DNA from: Streptomyces sp. H27-H1
Lineage (GTDB): Bacteria; Actinomycetota; Actinomycetes; Streptomycetales; Streptomycetaceae
Direction of reading: 5' to 3'
Length of the DNA: 64,000 nt
NCBI RefSeq assembly: GCF_026627445.1
Contig: NZ_JAPNLJ010000004.1
Coordinates: forward strand, 186,001-250,000
Made by a program: the position numbers and the translations under genes. Of this stretch, positions 42,645 to 50,761 are shown one piece after another. The stretch's first letter is position 1; each line of letters begins with the position of its first letter. Below the pieces are notes generated by a model. It saw only the letters and a list, made by a program, of their open reading frames with translations, made no database searches and was not told where the DNA came from.

Positions 42645-42676
42645 GCCGGTGCGCGCACCGGCCGGTCTTGTACGTT
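42645..42676. promoter_or_regulatory. 18-bp perfect palindrome and -10 box in the cupin/AraC gap
   Basis: Bases 42645-42662 (GCCGGTGCG and its complement) form an uninterrupted 18-bp palindrome between the two divergent genes. TACGTT at 42671-42676 is exactly -12 to -7 of the AraC-type ATG (42683). The palindrome therefore covers the likely -35 position. Confidence 0.65.
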
Positions 42677-42682
42677 CCTGAC

Positions 42683-43516
42683 ATGGCCGCGATACGCCCG
42701 CGCAGTACGGTCTCCGCCTGGCAGCCGCCGGTACCGGGCATCGCCGAGGTGTTCCGCGCCCGGTTCACCGACCACGCCTACCCCGCCCACGTCCACGACA
42801 CGTGGACGCTGATGATCCTCGACGGCGGCCGCGTCGACTTCGGGCTCGACCGAGAACGGCACGGAGTCGGCACCTCGGACACGGTGGTCCTCCTGCCGCC
42901 CGGCGTGACCCACGACGGGCGGACCGTCACGGAGGCGGGCTTCCGCAAACGCGTGCTGTACCTCGACGCCGCGGTGCTTCCTCAGTCGCTGACCGGGGCC
43001 GCCGTCGACGCCCCGCTGCTGCTCGACGCCGCCCTCCGCGACCGCGTCCACGGTCTGCACGGTGCGCTCGGCGCACCCGAGTTGCCGGCCGGCGCGGTCG
43101 AGCTGCTGGAGGCGCAGTCGCGGCTCGCCTTCGTCCAGGAGCGGCTGCGCGAGTGGCTGGAGGGACGCCAGGTGGTCGCGTACGGGGCTCCGGGCCCTGA
43201 TACGGCCGTACGACTGCGCGAGCTCCTCGACGCCCGGGTCCTCGGCGGGATCACCCTGGAGGAGGCTTCCGCGCTTCTGGGACACGCCCATCCCACCCAC
43301 CTGATCCGCAGCTTCCGGAAGGCGTTCGGGCTGCCTCCGCACGCCTACCTCACCGGTCTGCGGGTCGCGAAGGCGCGGCGGCTGCTGCTGGCGGGGATGC
43401 GGCCGGCCGAGGCCGCGCTGGCGGCGGGCTTCTACGACCAGGCGCACCTGACACGGCACTTCGGGCGGCACGTGGGGACCAGTCCGGCGCGATTCGCCCG
43501 ATCCGGGCGGGTGTGA
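42683..43516 (+). CDS. AraC-family transcriptional regulator
   Basis: The 277-residue regulator has an N-terminal cupin-like sensor (AYPAHVHDTWTLMILDGGRVDF, LLPPGVTHDG) and a C-terminal double helix-turn-helix: ITLEEASALLGHAHPTHLIRSFRKAFGLPPHAYL and AEAALAAGFYDQAHLTRHFGRHVGTSPARF. ATG 42683 with a -10-type TACGTT at -12 implies a leaderless mRNA. It is divergent from a cupin gene. The 18-bp palindrome at the promoter probably binds this protein or another regulator. Confidence 0.9.
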   Translation: MAAIRPRSTVSAWQPPVPGIAEVFRARFTDHAYPAHVHDTWTLMILDGGRVDFGLDRERHGVGTSDTVVLLPPGVTHDGRTVTEAGFRKRVLYLDAAVLPQSLTGAAVDAPLLLDAALRDRVHGLHGALGAPELPAGAVELLEAQSRLAFVQERLREWLEGRQVVAYGAPGPDTAVRLRELLDARVLGGITLEEASALLGHAHPTHLIRSFRKAFGLPPHAYLTGLRVAKARRLLLAGMRPAEAALAAGFYDQAHLTRHFGRHVGTSPARFARSGRV

Positions 43517-43726
43517 AGGGAAGTTGGCGGCTTCGTTGCCATTGCGTTGCCGGGCCCTCCGGATTTTTCCCTCGACAAGGCCCTCATCGACGGGAAGCCG
43601 GTCGGCGGGCTCTCCGGGCTCGCGGTGGACCGGGACGGCACGATCGCCGCGATCTCCGACAAGTCGGCCCTGTACAAGCTGAACGCGGGAGCTGCCGACA
43701 CGGAGCTGGGGCCGCTAGTGCCGTGA
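43517..43726 (+). pseudogene. C-terminal-like remnant of a secreted esterase/phytase-like gene
   Basis: A coding-biased frame reads DFSLDKALIDGKPVGGLSGLAVDRDGT, AAISDKSALYKL and ends GPLVP* at 43724-43726. It has no start codon with a ribosome site; the frame opens directly after the AraC stop. The GLSGLAVDRDG pattern suggests the beta-propeller of the esterase-like/phytase family, which is several hundred residues long, so most of the gene is missing. A perfect 14-bp hairpin overlaps the stop, as for a working gene end. Confidence 0.5.
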
Positions 43727-43753
43727 CCGGCGAACCTTCCCGGTCACGGCACT
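43717..43753 (+). terminator. 14-bp perfect hairpin at the end of the gene remnant
   Basis: Bases 43717-43730 pair perfectly with 43740-43753 across a 9-nt loop. The stem includes the stop of the remnant. It separates it from the convergent carboxyltransferase gene. Confidence 0.75.
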
Positions 43754-43764
43754 GGCACTGGTCG

Positions 43765-45117
43765 CTACGGCGTGTCCTTGGCGGGGGAGACGATGCCGCG
43801 GGCGACGCCGAGGGCGACCAGGTCCTGGGGGCGGACGCGCAGTTGGTCCGCCGTGGCCGGGGCCGACTCCGGGGGACGCTTGAGGATGGCCGCCGCCAAT
43901 TCGGGGGCGATCACCGAGAAATAGCTGTCCGGGGTGACCCAGGTGTTGCCCGGCGCGGCCAGGGCGAGCGCGCCGCCCGAGCCGCCCTCGCCGATGAGGA
44001 GGGTGGTGACGGGGACCCCGGCCGAGGCGAGCGCCGCGAAGACGTCGGCGATGGCCGCGCCCGCGCCCGCGTGCTCGGCGGCTGCGTCGTTGGCCGCGCC
44101 AGGAGTGTCCACGAGGGTGAGCACCGGGATGCCGAGCCGGTCAGCGAGCCGGATCACACGGGCCGCCGTACGGTATCCGGCCGGGCGGGTGGCGGTGCCG
44201 CACTGGGCGGCGTAGGCCACGGCCCGGCCCTCGCGGAGCCCGAATCCGCACAGCATCCCGGGGTCGGTGCCGCCCGCCCGGTCCCCCGAGAGGGTGAGGC
44301 GCAGCTCGAAGTACGCGTCCAGGTACCGCCCCGCGCGCGGCCGGCCGGGGTCACGGGCCTGCCGGACGGCGTCCCATCCCGTCGGCGGCAGCGCTACGTC
44401 GGCCAGCGCGGCGGGAGGCTCGAGGGGCTCGGCGCAGCGGGGCGCGGCGAGCACCCGGAGCCAGGCCGCCAGCGTCGTGGGCAGCTGCGAGGCGGGCACG
44501 ACGGCGTCCACGTGCCCGGCGGCGTACTGGGCCTCGGCGGTGTAGGCGGCCGGATCCGCGTCCGCCGGCCGTACCCGGGACCCGGCGAACCCGACCTGCG
44601 CCCCGGGCAGCGCGAGGATCACATCGGCCCCCGCCCCCAGGGTGGCCCAGCCGCCGCCCGTAGTGGGGTCGCGCAACACGGCGATCTGAGGGAGGCCGGC
44701 GGCGCGGGTCAGGGCGGACTGGCGTGCCACACGCTGCAGTTGGGTCAGCGCGAGCATGCCCTCCTGCATACGGGAGCCGCCCGTGGCGATGAGGGAGACC
44801 AGGGGGAGGCGGTGGGTGCGGGCGTGAGTGTAGGCCGCCTCCAGGCGGTCGCCGGTGCGGTGGCCGAGGGAACCGCCGAGGAAGCCGAACTCGAAGGCGA
44901 TCAGGATGGCTTGGTGGCCGCCGATGAGGGCGGTGCCGGTGACCACGGACTCGTCCTCGCCGGTCCGCTGCGCGGCGCGGGCGCGGGAGTCGTCGTAGCC
45001 GGCCCAGCCCAGGGGGCCGTTCGGGGCGGAGTCCCCTGGCGGAGGCGGGAGTTCGGCGAAGCTGCCGGGGTCGGTGGCGGAGGCGATGGCGGCGCGGGCC
45101 GAGGGGCGGGTCGTCAC
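43765..45117 (-). CDS. Fused acetyl-CoA carboxylase carboxyltransferase (beta-alpha)
   Basis: The 450-residue protein combines two crotonase-fold carboxyltransferase halves. The beta-like half has AFEFGFLGGSLGHRTGDRL and LPLVSLIATGGSRMQEGM with GGGWATLGAGADVILALPGAQVGFAG; the alpha-like half has IPVLTLVDTPGAAND, LLIGEGGSGGALALA and YSVIAPE-like YFSVIAPELAAAI. It would transfer the carboxyl group from biotin to acetyl-CoA or another acyl-CoA. The N-terminal zinc finger of bacterial AccD is absent. It has no adjacent biotin carboxylase gene. GTG 45117 is the likely start. Confidence 0.87.
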   Translation of the reverse strand: MTTRPSARAAIASATDPGSFAELPPPPGDSAPNGPLGWAGYDDSRARAAQRTGEDESVVTGTALIGGHQAILIAFEFGFLGGSLGHRTGDRLEAAYTHARTHRLPLVSLIATGGSRMQEGMLALTQLQRVARQSALTRAAGLPQIAVLRDPTTGGGWATLGAGADVILALPGAQVGFAGSRVRPADADPAAYTAEAQYAAGHVDAVVPASQLPTTLAAWLRVLAAPRCAEPLEPPAALADVALPPTGWDAVRQARDPGRPRAGRYLDAYFELRLTLSGDRAGGTDPGMLCGFGLREGRAVAYAAQCGTATRPAGYRTAARVIRLADRLGIPVLTLVDTPGAANDAAAEHAGAGAAIADVFAALASAGVPVTTLLIGEGGSGGALALAAPGNTWVTPDSYFSVIAPELAAAILKRPPESAPATADQLRVRPQDLVALGVARGIVSPAKDTP

Positions 45118-45563
45118 GCCGCTACCCTAAGGCCCGGCGTTTGGGCTCCGCGTGGGGGTGGTGTCCCCTCCCCGCCCTTCCACCGTTCCCATGGCCGGCC
45201 CTGGCCCGGTCCTCAAACGCCGGACGGGCTGGGAGGGCCCTCGGGCTCCGCCCCGGACCCCGCGCCTCGAACTCCCTCAGCCACCGCTGGGACATACACC
45301 CCTGGCGGGGCTGGGTATGCCGCGGGACCACGCACGCTTGGCTTTCGAACTGCCGCAGCAACCTGTGTGGTCGTCTGCGGCAGCACTGGGGCCTGACCAT
45401 GCACGTTTGTGCGGCACACCCGCTCGCCACGGCGCGCGCGTACGGGCCGGCGCCGGCCCAATCCAGCCCCGCCGGCGTTTGAGGCGATCCCCCCAGCCCC
45501 GCCTGGGGCCTCCCCGCGGGGGCTGGGGGAGTTGAGGCGGATCCGCAGCCCGGCCGACGGGGG
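45118..45563. other. Intergenic region with Streptomyces-type inverted repeats
   Basis: No gene is supported in these 446 bp. An outer inverted repeat (45211-45233 and 45462-45484, 21 of 23 matching) carries the well-known CCTCAAACGCCGG block. Inside lie a 9-bp inverted repeat (45350-45358 and 45375-45383) and a near-direct repeat GACCAYGCACGYTTG (45327 and 45396). The segment separates two same-strand genes. Confidence 0.6.
45211..45484. repeat. Extragenic element bounded by CCTCAAACGCCGG inverted repeats
   Basis: The 23-bp ends are inverted copies with two mismatches and enclose 228 bp. CCTCAAACGCCGG and its complement CCGGCGTTTGAGG are very common between Streptomyces genes, according to my memory. 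A related right-hand block is seen at 2055-2100 here. The element's role (terminator, mobile relic) is not settled. Confidence 0.65.
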
Positions 45564-47159
45564 TTACAGGGGGGCTTCCCAGGTCAGGGTGGTGCCTCGG
45601 GTGGCTGAGTCCGTGCGGCCGTCGTCGGAGACGGTGAGGCGGACTCGGGTGGGGATCGCGTCGACTTCAACTTCGATGGAGGTGACTTCCGAGCGGCGGT
45701 GCGCGGCGGCCAGTGCGCCGCGCAGGGCCGCGAGCAGGTCGCCCGCCACCGGATCCGGGAGCAGTGCGTCCACCGTGCCCGCGAAGTGGACCGACGGCTG
45801 GAAGCCCAGCAGGACCGCCGCCCCGCCGGTCTCCCGCAGGACCCGGCCCCGGAAGGTGGTCGGGGCGTCCGTCGGCGGCTGCTGGAGGGCGAAGATGGCC
45901 GTGCGGACCTCCTGGATGGTGGAGTCGAGCTCGTCCACGGCCCGGCTCAGTTCCTCGCCGATGGTGTCCCCGGTGGGTGCCTTGGAGGAGCGGCGCCGGG
46001 TGCTCTCCAGCATCATCTCCGTCGCGAACAGCCGCTGGACGACGAGGTCGTGGAGGTCGCGGGCGATACGGTCGCGGTCCTCGTAGACGGCCAGTTGCTC
46101 GCGGTCGTGCTGGGCGTCCGCCAGGACGAGGGCCAGCGCCGCCTGGGAGGCGAACTGCGAGGCCAGCAGCCGGTCGACCGCGTCGTACGGGGGGCCGCCG
46201 CGGACGCGCGGCAGGGCGAGCGTGCCGATCAGCTGGCCGCCGCTCTGGAGGGGCAGCATCATGCTGGGGCCGAAGCGCACCCGTACGTGCGTGGTCATGC
46301 GGGGGTCCGTCGCGGAGTCCTCTATGAAGACCGGCTCACCGCCCAGGAGTTGTTCCAGGACGGCCGAGCCCGGAGCGATGGCCGTGCCCAGCAGGTCTCC
46401 GGGGTCCCCGTGCGTGGAGGCGGCCACGATCTCCATGCCGCCTTCGGGGGTCGGCTGGAGGACGATCCCGGCAGCCGCGTCGGCGAGCAGCCTGGCCCGT
46501 TCGGCCACGCACATCAGCGCGTCCGCCGCGGGCCGGCCCGCCAGCAGGGCGGTGGTCACGGCGGCGGCGCCCTCGATCCAGCGCTCCCGACGGCGCGCGG
46601 TCTCGTACAGCCGGGCGTTGCCGATTGCTATTCCCGCCTGCGAGGCCAGGACGCGCAGCAGTGCGAGGTCGTCGTCCGTGAACGGGCCGCCGCCCTGTTT
46701 GTCGGTGAGGTAGAGGTTCCCGAAGATCTCCGTGTGGACCCGGATCGGGACGCCGAGGAAACCCGTCATCGGGGGGTGTCCCGGCGGGAAGCCCACCACC
46801 CGGGGGTCCTGTGTCAGGTCCTCCAGCACGAGCGGGCGCGGGTCGGTGATGAGGGCGCCGAACAGGCCGGAATGCCCGTCCGGCATCCGGCCGATCGCGG
46901 CCTTCTCGGCCTCGGTCATGCCGCAGGTGAACAGCCCGGTCAGCCGGACGCGCTCGGGGTCGACGACCCCGAGCGCTCCGTACCGCGCCGTGCACAGCTC
47001 GGTCGCCGAGTCCACGATGTGCTGGAGGGTGCTCCGCAGTTCGAGGTCGGAACCGACGTTGAGGACTGCCTCCAGGAGGACGGGCAGGCTCGCGACCTGG
47101 CGGGCGGCGATGCCTTCCCGGTCCCCGGGGGATACCGGGGAGGACTCGTCGTGGGTCAT
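45564..47159 (-). CDS. GAF-domain sensor histidine kinase with degenerate ATPase domain
   Basis: The 531-residue protein has two GAF domains (about 40-185 and 205-350) of the DevS/DosS type, with FGNLYLTDKQGGGPFTDDD. The HisKA_3 motif is intact: YEDRDRIARDLHDLVVQRLFATE, with the phospho-His. The C-terminal ATPase domain is short: the N-box Asn is replaced (ALRGALAAAHRRSE), G1 survives as VSDDGR, and the G2 region is missing before the ending GTTLTWEAPL. It may therefore be a sensor lacking normal kinase activity. ATG 47159 overlaps the mbl stop, so it is co-translated with mbl. No response regulator is adjacent. Confidence 0.85.
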   Translation of the reverse strand: MTHDESSPVSPGDREGIAARQVASLPVLLEAVLNVGSDLELRSTLQHIVDSATELCTARYGALGVVDPERVRLTGLFTCGMTEAEKAAIGRMPDGHSGLFGALITDPRPLVLEDLTQDPRVVGFPPGHPPMTGFLGVPIRVHTEIFGNLYLTDKQGGGPFTDDDLALLRVLASQAGIAIGNARLYETARRRERWIEGAAAVTTALLAGRPAADALMCVAERARLLADAAAGIVLQPTPEGGMEIVAASTHGDPGDLLGTAIAPGSAVLEQLLGGEPVFIEDSATDPRMTTHVRVRFGPSMMLPLQSGGQLIGTLALPRVRGGPPYDAVDRLLASQFASQAALALVLADAQHDREQLAVYEDRDRIARDLHDLVVQRLFATEMMLESTRRRSSKAPTGDTIGEELSRAVDELDSTIQEVRTAIFALQQPPTDAPTTFRGRVLRETGGAAVLLGFQPSVHFAGTVDALLPDPVAGDLLAALRGALAAAHRRSEVTSIEVEVDAIPTRVRLTVSDDGRTDSATRGTTLTWEAPL

Positions 47160-48193
47160 TCGGCCAGGGGGTTCAGAACCATGGGGGCGATCTTCCCTTC
47201 GAGCATCATGCCGAGGCCCAGTACCGCGCAGACGTCGGGTCGTTCCGCGATGGCCACGGGCATTCCGGTGGCGTCGCGGAGCATCTGGTCCAGGCCCGGC
47301 AGCAGGGCGCTGCCGCCCACCATCATGATCCCTCGGTCGGTCAGGTCGGCCACCAGGTCCGGCGGGCAGTCGCGCAGCACCTTGCCGATGCCGTCGAGTA
47401 CGGCGGTCAACGGGGTGTGGATGGCGTCCCGGACGGCCGCGGTGTCCACGTGGACGGAGCGGGCGAGTCCGGTGGCCACGTCGCGGCCGTGGATGAGGGT
47501 GGAGGCCGGGCCTTCGGCGGTGATGCCGTTGCCGTGCAGGGCCAGTTGGAGCGGGCGGACGGCCTGGCTGGGCAGCATCAGCTCGTGGGCGTGGCGCAGG
47601 TGCTGGACGATGGCGTGGTCGATGGCCTCACCGCCTACCGGGATCCGCTGGGCGGTGACGATCGAGCCGAGGGAGAGGACGGCGACCTGGGTGGCGGCGG
47701 CCCCGCACACCATGATCATCGTCGCGGTCGGCTGTTCCACGGGCAGTCCGCAGCCGACGGCCGCCGCGATCAGGGTGTCGACGAGTTCGACGCGCCGGGC
47801 GCCGAGTCCGACCATCGTCTCCACCGCCGCGCGCTGGGCGAGCGGGTCGGCGTCGTGCGGGGTGCAGGCGGCGGCCCGCAGCCGGGGCTTGCGGCGCAGG
47901 GCGCGCCGCAGCTTTTCGCCGAGGAGGTGGCGCAGCATGCGCTGGGCCATCTCGATGTCCACGACGGTGCCGCCGGAGACGGGGCGTACGACCCGGATGT
48001 AGTCGGGCGTGCGGCCGGTCATCCGCTCGGCGAAGGTGCCGACGGCGATGAGTGCGCCGGTCCGCGTGTTCACGGCGGCGACGCTGGGCTCGTCCACGAC
48101 CAGGCCGAGGCCTTTGACGTACACGCGGGTCCTGGCCGCTCCGAGGTCGACGGCCACGTGGCAGCGGCGCAACTGCTCAAGACTGACGGTCAC
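47156..48193 (-). CDS. mbl: MreB-like actin homologue (Mbl-type)
   Basis: The 345-residue protein is MreB/Mbl-like: HVAVDLGAARTRVYVKGLGLVVDEPSVAA (phosphate 1), QRMLRHLLGEKL, PVGGEAIDHAIVQHLR and IMMVGGSALLPGLDQMLRD (adenosine motif), ending ICPMVLNPL-like APMVLNPLAE. The phosphate 2 loop, normally DIGGGTT, reads VCGAAATQV, so nucleotide binding may be altered. Mbl in S. coelicolor helps spore wall synthesis together with MreB. GTG 48193 follows GGGAGGA. The stop overlaps a GAF kinase start by 4 bp. This location next to the kinase is the same as I recall in other Streptomyces. Confidence 0.87.
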   Translation of the reverse strand: MTVSLEQLRRCHVAVDLGAARTRVYVKGLGLVVDEPSVAAVNTRTGALIAVGTFAERMTGRTPDYIRVVRPVSGGTVVDIEMAQRMLRHLLGEKLRRALRRKPRLRAAACTPHDADPLAQRAAVETMVGLGARRVELVDTLIAAAVGCGLPVEQPTATMIMVCGAAATQVAVLSLGSIVTAQRIPVGGEAIDHAIVQHLRHAHELMLPSQAVRPLQLALHGNGITAEGPASTLIHGRDVATGLARSVHVDTAAVRDAIHTPLTAVLDGIGKVLRDCPPDLVADLTDRGIMMVGGSALLPGLDQMLRDATGMPVAIAERPDVCAVLGLGMMLEGKIAPMVLNPLAE

Positions 48194-48435
48194 GGCAGAT
48201 CCTCCCGAGAGCGCTGACGCAAGAAGACCGGCGGATGCCGGCCACACTCCATATCTTCTCGGGTGAATTGACCATATTGCCCGATTTGATGCTCCGGGTG
48301 GGGGGTCCCGTGGGATACGGGAGGGTCACGAGGGGTGCCAGTGAGTGCTGCACGGGGGTGGAATTCTGCGACGCCAGGCGCGACCATGCCCGCACCGATC
48401 CTGCTACTCGTGCGTAACAAGGTAAAGGGGACTCG

Positions 48436-49188
48436 ATGCTGACGGTCCGCCAGCGAATGCTCGCGATGCTGACGCTCTGCCTGGCCCTGCTCGTGGCGCC
48501 CGCACTCCCGGCCCAGGCCTCGGGCCCGCCTTCCGGCGCGCCTTCCGGCGTGACCTCCGGTCCGGTCCAGGCCCAGGCCTCCGGCCAGGCCGCCGCGCGC
48601 AATCCGGTGGTCTTCGTACACGGCTACAACGCCGACCCCGGCGTCTGGGGCTCCCTGCGCGAGGACCTGCGCGCCGACGGATACGCCGACTCCGAGCTCT
48701 TCTCCTTCGGCTACGACACCCACCAGTCGGTCAACGAGGTCCTCGCCGGACGGCTCGCCGGCTACGTGGACGAGGTCCGCCGGCAGACCGGCGCCGCCCG
48801 CGTGGACCTCGTGGCCCACTCCTTCGGCTCGCTCGTCAGCCGCTGGTACGTGAAGTTCGGCGGCGGCGGCGCCTACGTCGACCGCTGGGTCTCCCTCGCC
48901 GGCCCCAACCACGGCACCTCCACCGCCTGGGCCTGCGCCCTGTGGGACCAGGGCTGCCGAGACATGACCCCCGGCTCCTACGTGGTGAAGAACCTGAACT
49001 CCGGCGACGAGACCCCCGGCACGGTGCGGTACGCCACCTTCTGGTCCAACTGCGACGAGGTCATCAACCCCGACGACAGCGTCCCGCTCGCCGGGGCCGC
49101 CAACACCCCCGTCGGCTGCCTCAAGCACAACGACCTGCTCGGGGACGACCCCACCTCGGCGGGCGTACGGGCCTTCCTGCGGTCCTGA
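48436..49188 (+). CDS. Secreted triacylglycerol lipase (alpha/beta hydrolase)
   Basis: The 250-residue protein has a Sec signal peptide (LTLCLALLVAPALPAQASG) and a Ser/Gly/Pro-rich linker. The catalytic domain has NPVVFVHGYNADPGVWG (oxyanion loop), DLVAHSFGSLVSRWYVK with the Ser in AHSFG, VSLAGPNHGT, and late Asp/His candidates in NPDDSVPL and LKHNDLL. It cleaves ester bonds of lipids outside the cell. The ATG follows AAAGGGGA. Divergent from mbl. Confidence 0.9.
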   Translation: MLTVRQRMLAMLTLCLALLVAPALPAQASGPPSGAPSGVTSGPVQAQASGQAAARNPVVFVHGYNADPGVWGSLREDLRADGYADSELFSFGYDTHQSVNEVLAGRLAGYVDEVRRQTGAARVDLVAHSFGSLVSRWYVKFGGGGAYVDRWVSLAGPNHGTSTAWACALWDQGCRDMTPGSYVVKNLNSGDETPGTVRYATFWSNCDEVINPDDSVPLAGAANTPVGCLKHNDLLGDDPTSAGVRAFLRS

Positions 49189-49264
49189 TCAGGCCTCACC
49201 CGGCTGGGTCCGGCCCGATACGGCCCGGTCCGGCCGGGGCCGACCGGGGTCAGCCCGGTCCGGC

Positions 49265-49284
49265 CCCGATCAGGCCTGATCGGG
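49265..49284. repeat. 20-bp perfect palindrome between lipase and hypothetical gene
   Basis: Bases 49265-49274 and 49275-49284 are exact complements with no spacer (CCCGATCAGG and its inverse). The palindrome spans the stop of the minus-strand gene. As RNA it can form an 8-bp stem with a 4-nt loop, so it may be a terminator, or a protein site. Confidence 0.75.
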
Positions 49285-49905
49285 TCGGGCTCCCAAAGGC
49301 GCGCCCGGGTCCGCCTCTGCGGAGACGGTGACCTCCTGGAGCAGGCCGTACGTGAACTCCGCGACGCAGGCCCGCCCCGACGCGGTGAACGCCAGCCGCC
49401 ACCGCGTCGGCGCGGTGCCCTCCATCGGCCGGACCGGGGCGAAGGCCCGCGCCACCTCGTCGACCGTCGCCGACCAGGGCCGCAGATCCTGCGGCGACTC
49501 CAGTAAGGGACCGGGCGCGCCCGGGGCCCGGACCAGCCACTCGTTCCAGACGGACCCGTCCGGCGCGGCGAGCACCTCGAAACGCAGGCCGGGCCAGAGC
49601 GGCACGGGCCACAGCAGGGCCTCGCAGCTCAGATCGCCGATCGCGCGGGAGGAGACGGCCTCCGGCGGGCCGAGCACCGAGCGGTAGCGGGCCAGGGCGC
49701 CCCGGGAGCGCGCGGGGGATCTGACCATGGCCTGCCAGCGCTTGTTGGCCTCCCGCTGCTCCGCGAGGGTGGCGCCGAGCTGCCGACGGGCCTCCTCGGC
49801 GAGCCCCGGCTGGAAGTCCGCCATCCGGCGCAGCAGCACCAGTTGGAAGCCGGCCGGGCCGAGAGGGCCCGGGGTGAGCGGCGGTGTGCCCGGGGTCCTT
49901 GTCAT
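49270..49905 (-). CDS. Hypothetical protein
   Basis: The 211-residue cytoplasmic protein is not recognised. It has no signal or membrane helix. Notable segments are FQLVLLRRMADFQPGLAEEARRQLG, ANKRWQAMVRSPARSRGALARYRSVLG and RPWSATVDEVARAFAPVRPMEG. It is rich in Ala, Arg and Pro. ATG 49905 follows GGTGGAG by 4-6 nt; the frame is open further upstream. It is divergent from the zinc-ribbon gene (79 bp apart), a neighbour that might be functionally linked. Confidence 0.7.
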   Translation of the reverse strand: MTRTPGTPPLTPGPLGPAGFQLVLLRRMADFQPGLAEEARRQLGATLAEQREANKRWQAMVRSPARSRGALARYRSVLGPPEAVSSRAIGDLSCEALLWPVPLWPGLRFEVLAAPDGSVWNEWLVRAPGAPGPLLESPQDLRPWSATVDEVARAFAPVRPMEGTAPTRWRLAFTASGRACVAEFTYGLLQEVTVSAEADPGAPLGARPDQA

Positions 49906-49984
49906 GGACTCCACCCTTCCACACAAGATCCTCACGATCCCGGTATCCGGCCGTTGCACGCGAGCGCGTAGCCTGCGGGTCGCC

Positions 49985-50752
49985 ATGGACTACTGCATCG
50001 CCTGCCGCAGGTACCTCAACGGCGCGCTGGCGTGCGCCGGATGCGGCACCCCGGCCGAGTACCTGATATCCGCCGCGCCCGCCGCGCCCGCCGCCGCTGC
50101 CTTCGGGAGCGATCCGACCGTGCTCGCCGACGTGTACGCCGACTCCCTCGTCGTGCTGTCCGGGGACCGGGGGCAGGGCCGCGCCGCCGGCCGCCGCCGC
50201 GCCGTGCACCGGCGCCGCCGCCGGACCGCGCTCACGGCCGGGCTCGGGCTGCTGCTCGCCGCCGGAGCCTCCCTGGGCCTGGCCCGGCTGGCGACCGACG
50301 GGGAACGCGCCGACCGGGCGGCGACGGTAGAGCTGACCGACGACGCGGGTCCCAGGGAGCCGGATCCGCTTCCCGGCCTGACGGGGGCTCCGGCCGCGCC
50401 GTCGGGGAAGGCTTCGGCGAAGGGGCCGGCCGCCCGCTCCGCGAAGGCCTCGGCCGGGGGTACGAAGCAGGGTGGGGCCGGCTCCGCCGCCGGGGGGGCC
50501 GGGGCCTCCGCCGCCGGGCCGTCGGCCCCGAGCTCCGGAGCGGCAGGGCCGTCGCGGAGCGCCGCCGGGGTGGGGGGTGGCGTGCTTCCCTTGCCCGTGC
50601 CTCCGGTCGCGCCGACGTCCCGAGGCGCCGCGACTCCCGGCGGGACCCCGACCTCGAAGGGGCCCAAGCCGAATCCGACACCCAAGCCGGCCCCGACCCC
50701 GAGCCCGGAGCCCACCCCGGAATGCTCGTTGTGGGACTGGCTGTGCTGGTGA
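49985..50752 (+). CDS. Zinc-ribbon, single-pass membrane protein with low-complexity tail
   Basis: The 255-residue protein starts MDYCIACRRYLNGALACAGCG, a four-Cys zinc ribbon. A basic segment RRRAVHRRRRRTALTAGLGLLLAAGASLGL contains one membrane helix. The rest is Ala/Gly/Pro/Ser-rich and ends PTPKPAPTPSPEPTPECSLWDWLCW. The ribbon is probably cytoplasmic and the tail extracellular. This type occurs in several Streptomyces proteins of unknown role. TAGCCT lies about 11-16 bp upstream of the ATG as a possible -10 box. Confidence 0.75.
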   Translation: MDYCIACRRYLNGALACAGCGTPAEYLISAAPAAPAAAAFGSDPTVLADVYADSLVVLSGDRGQGRAAGRRRAVHRRRRRTALTAGLGLLLAAGASLGLARLATDGERADRAATVELTDDAGPREPDPLPGLTGAPAAPSGKASAKGPAARSAKASAGGTKQGGAGSAAGGAGASAAGPSAPSSGAAGPSRSAAGVGGGVLPLPVPPVAPTSRGAATPGGTPTSKGPKPNPTPKPAPTPSPEPTPECSLWDWLCW

Positions 50753-50761
50753 GCGGGGAGC

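Noticed and set aside
43765..45117. Fused carboxyltransferase as a novel fusion
   Set aside because: Fused beta-alpha carboxyltransferases at this location are known in Streptomyces.
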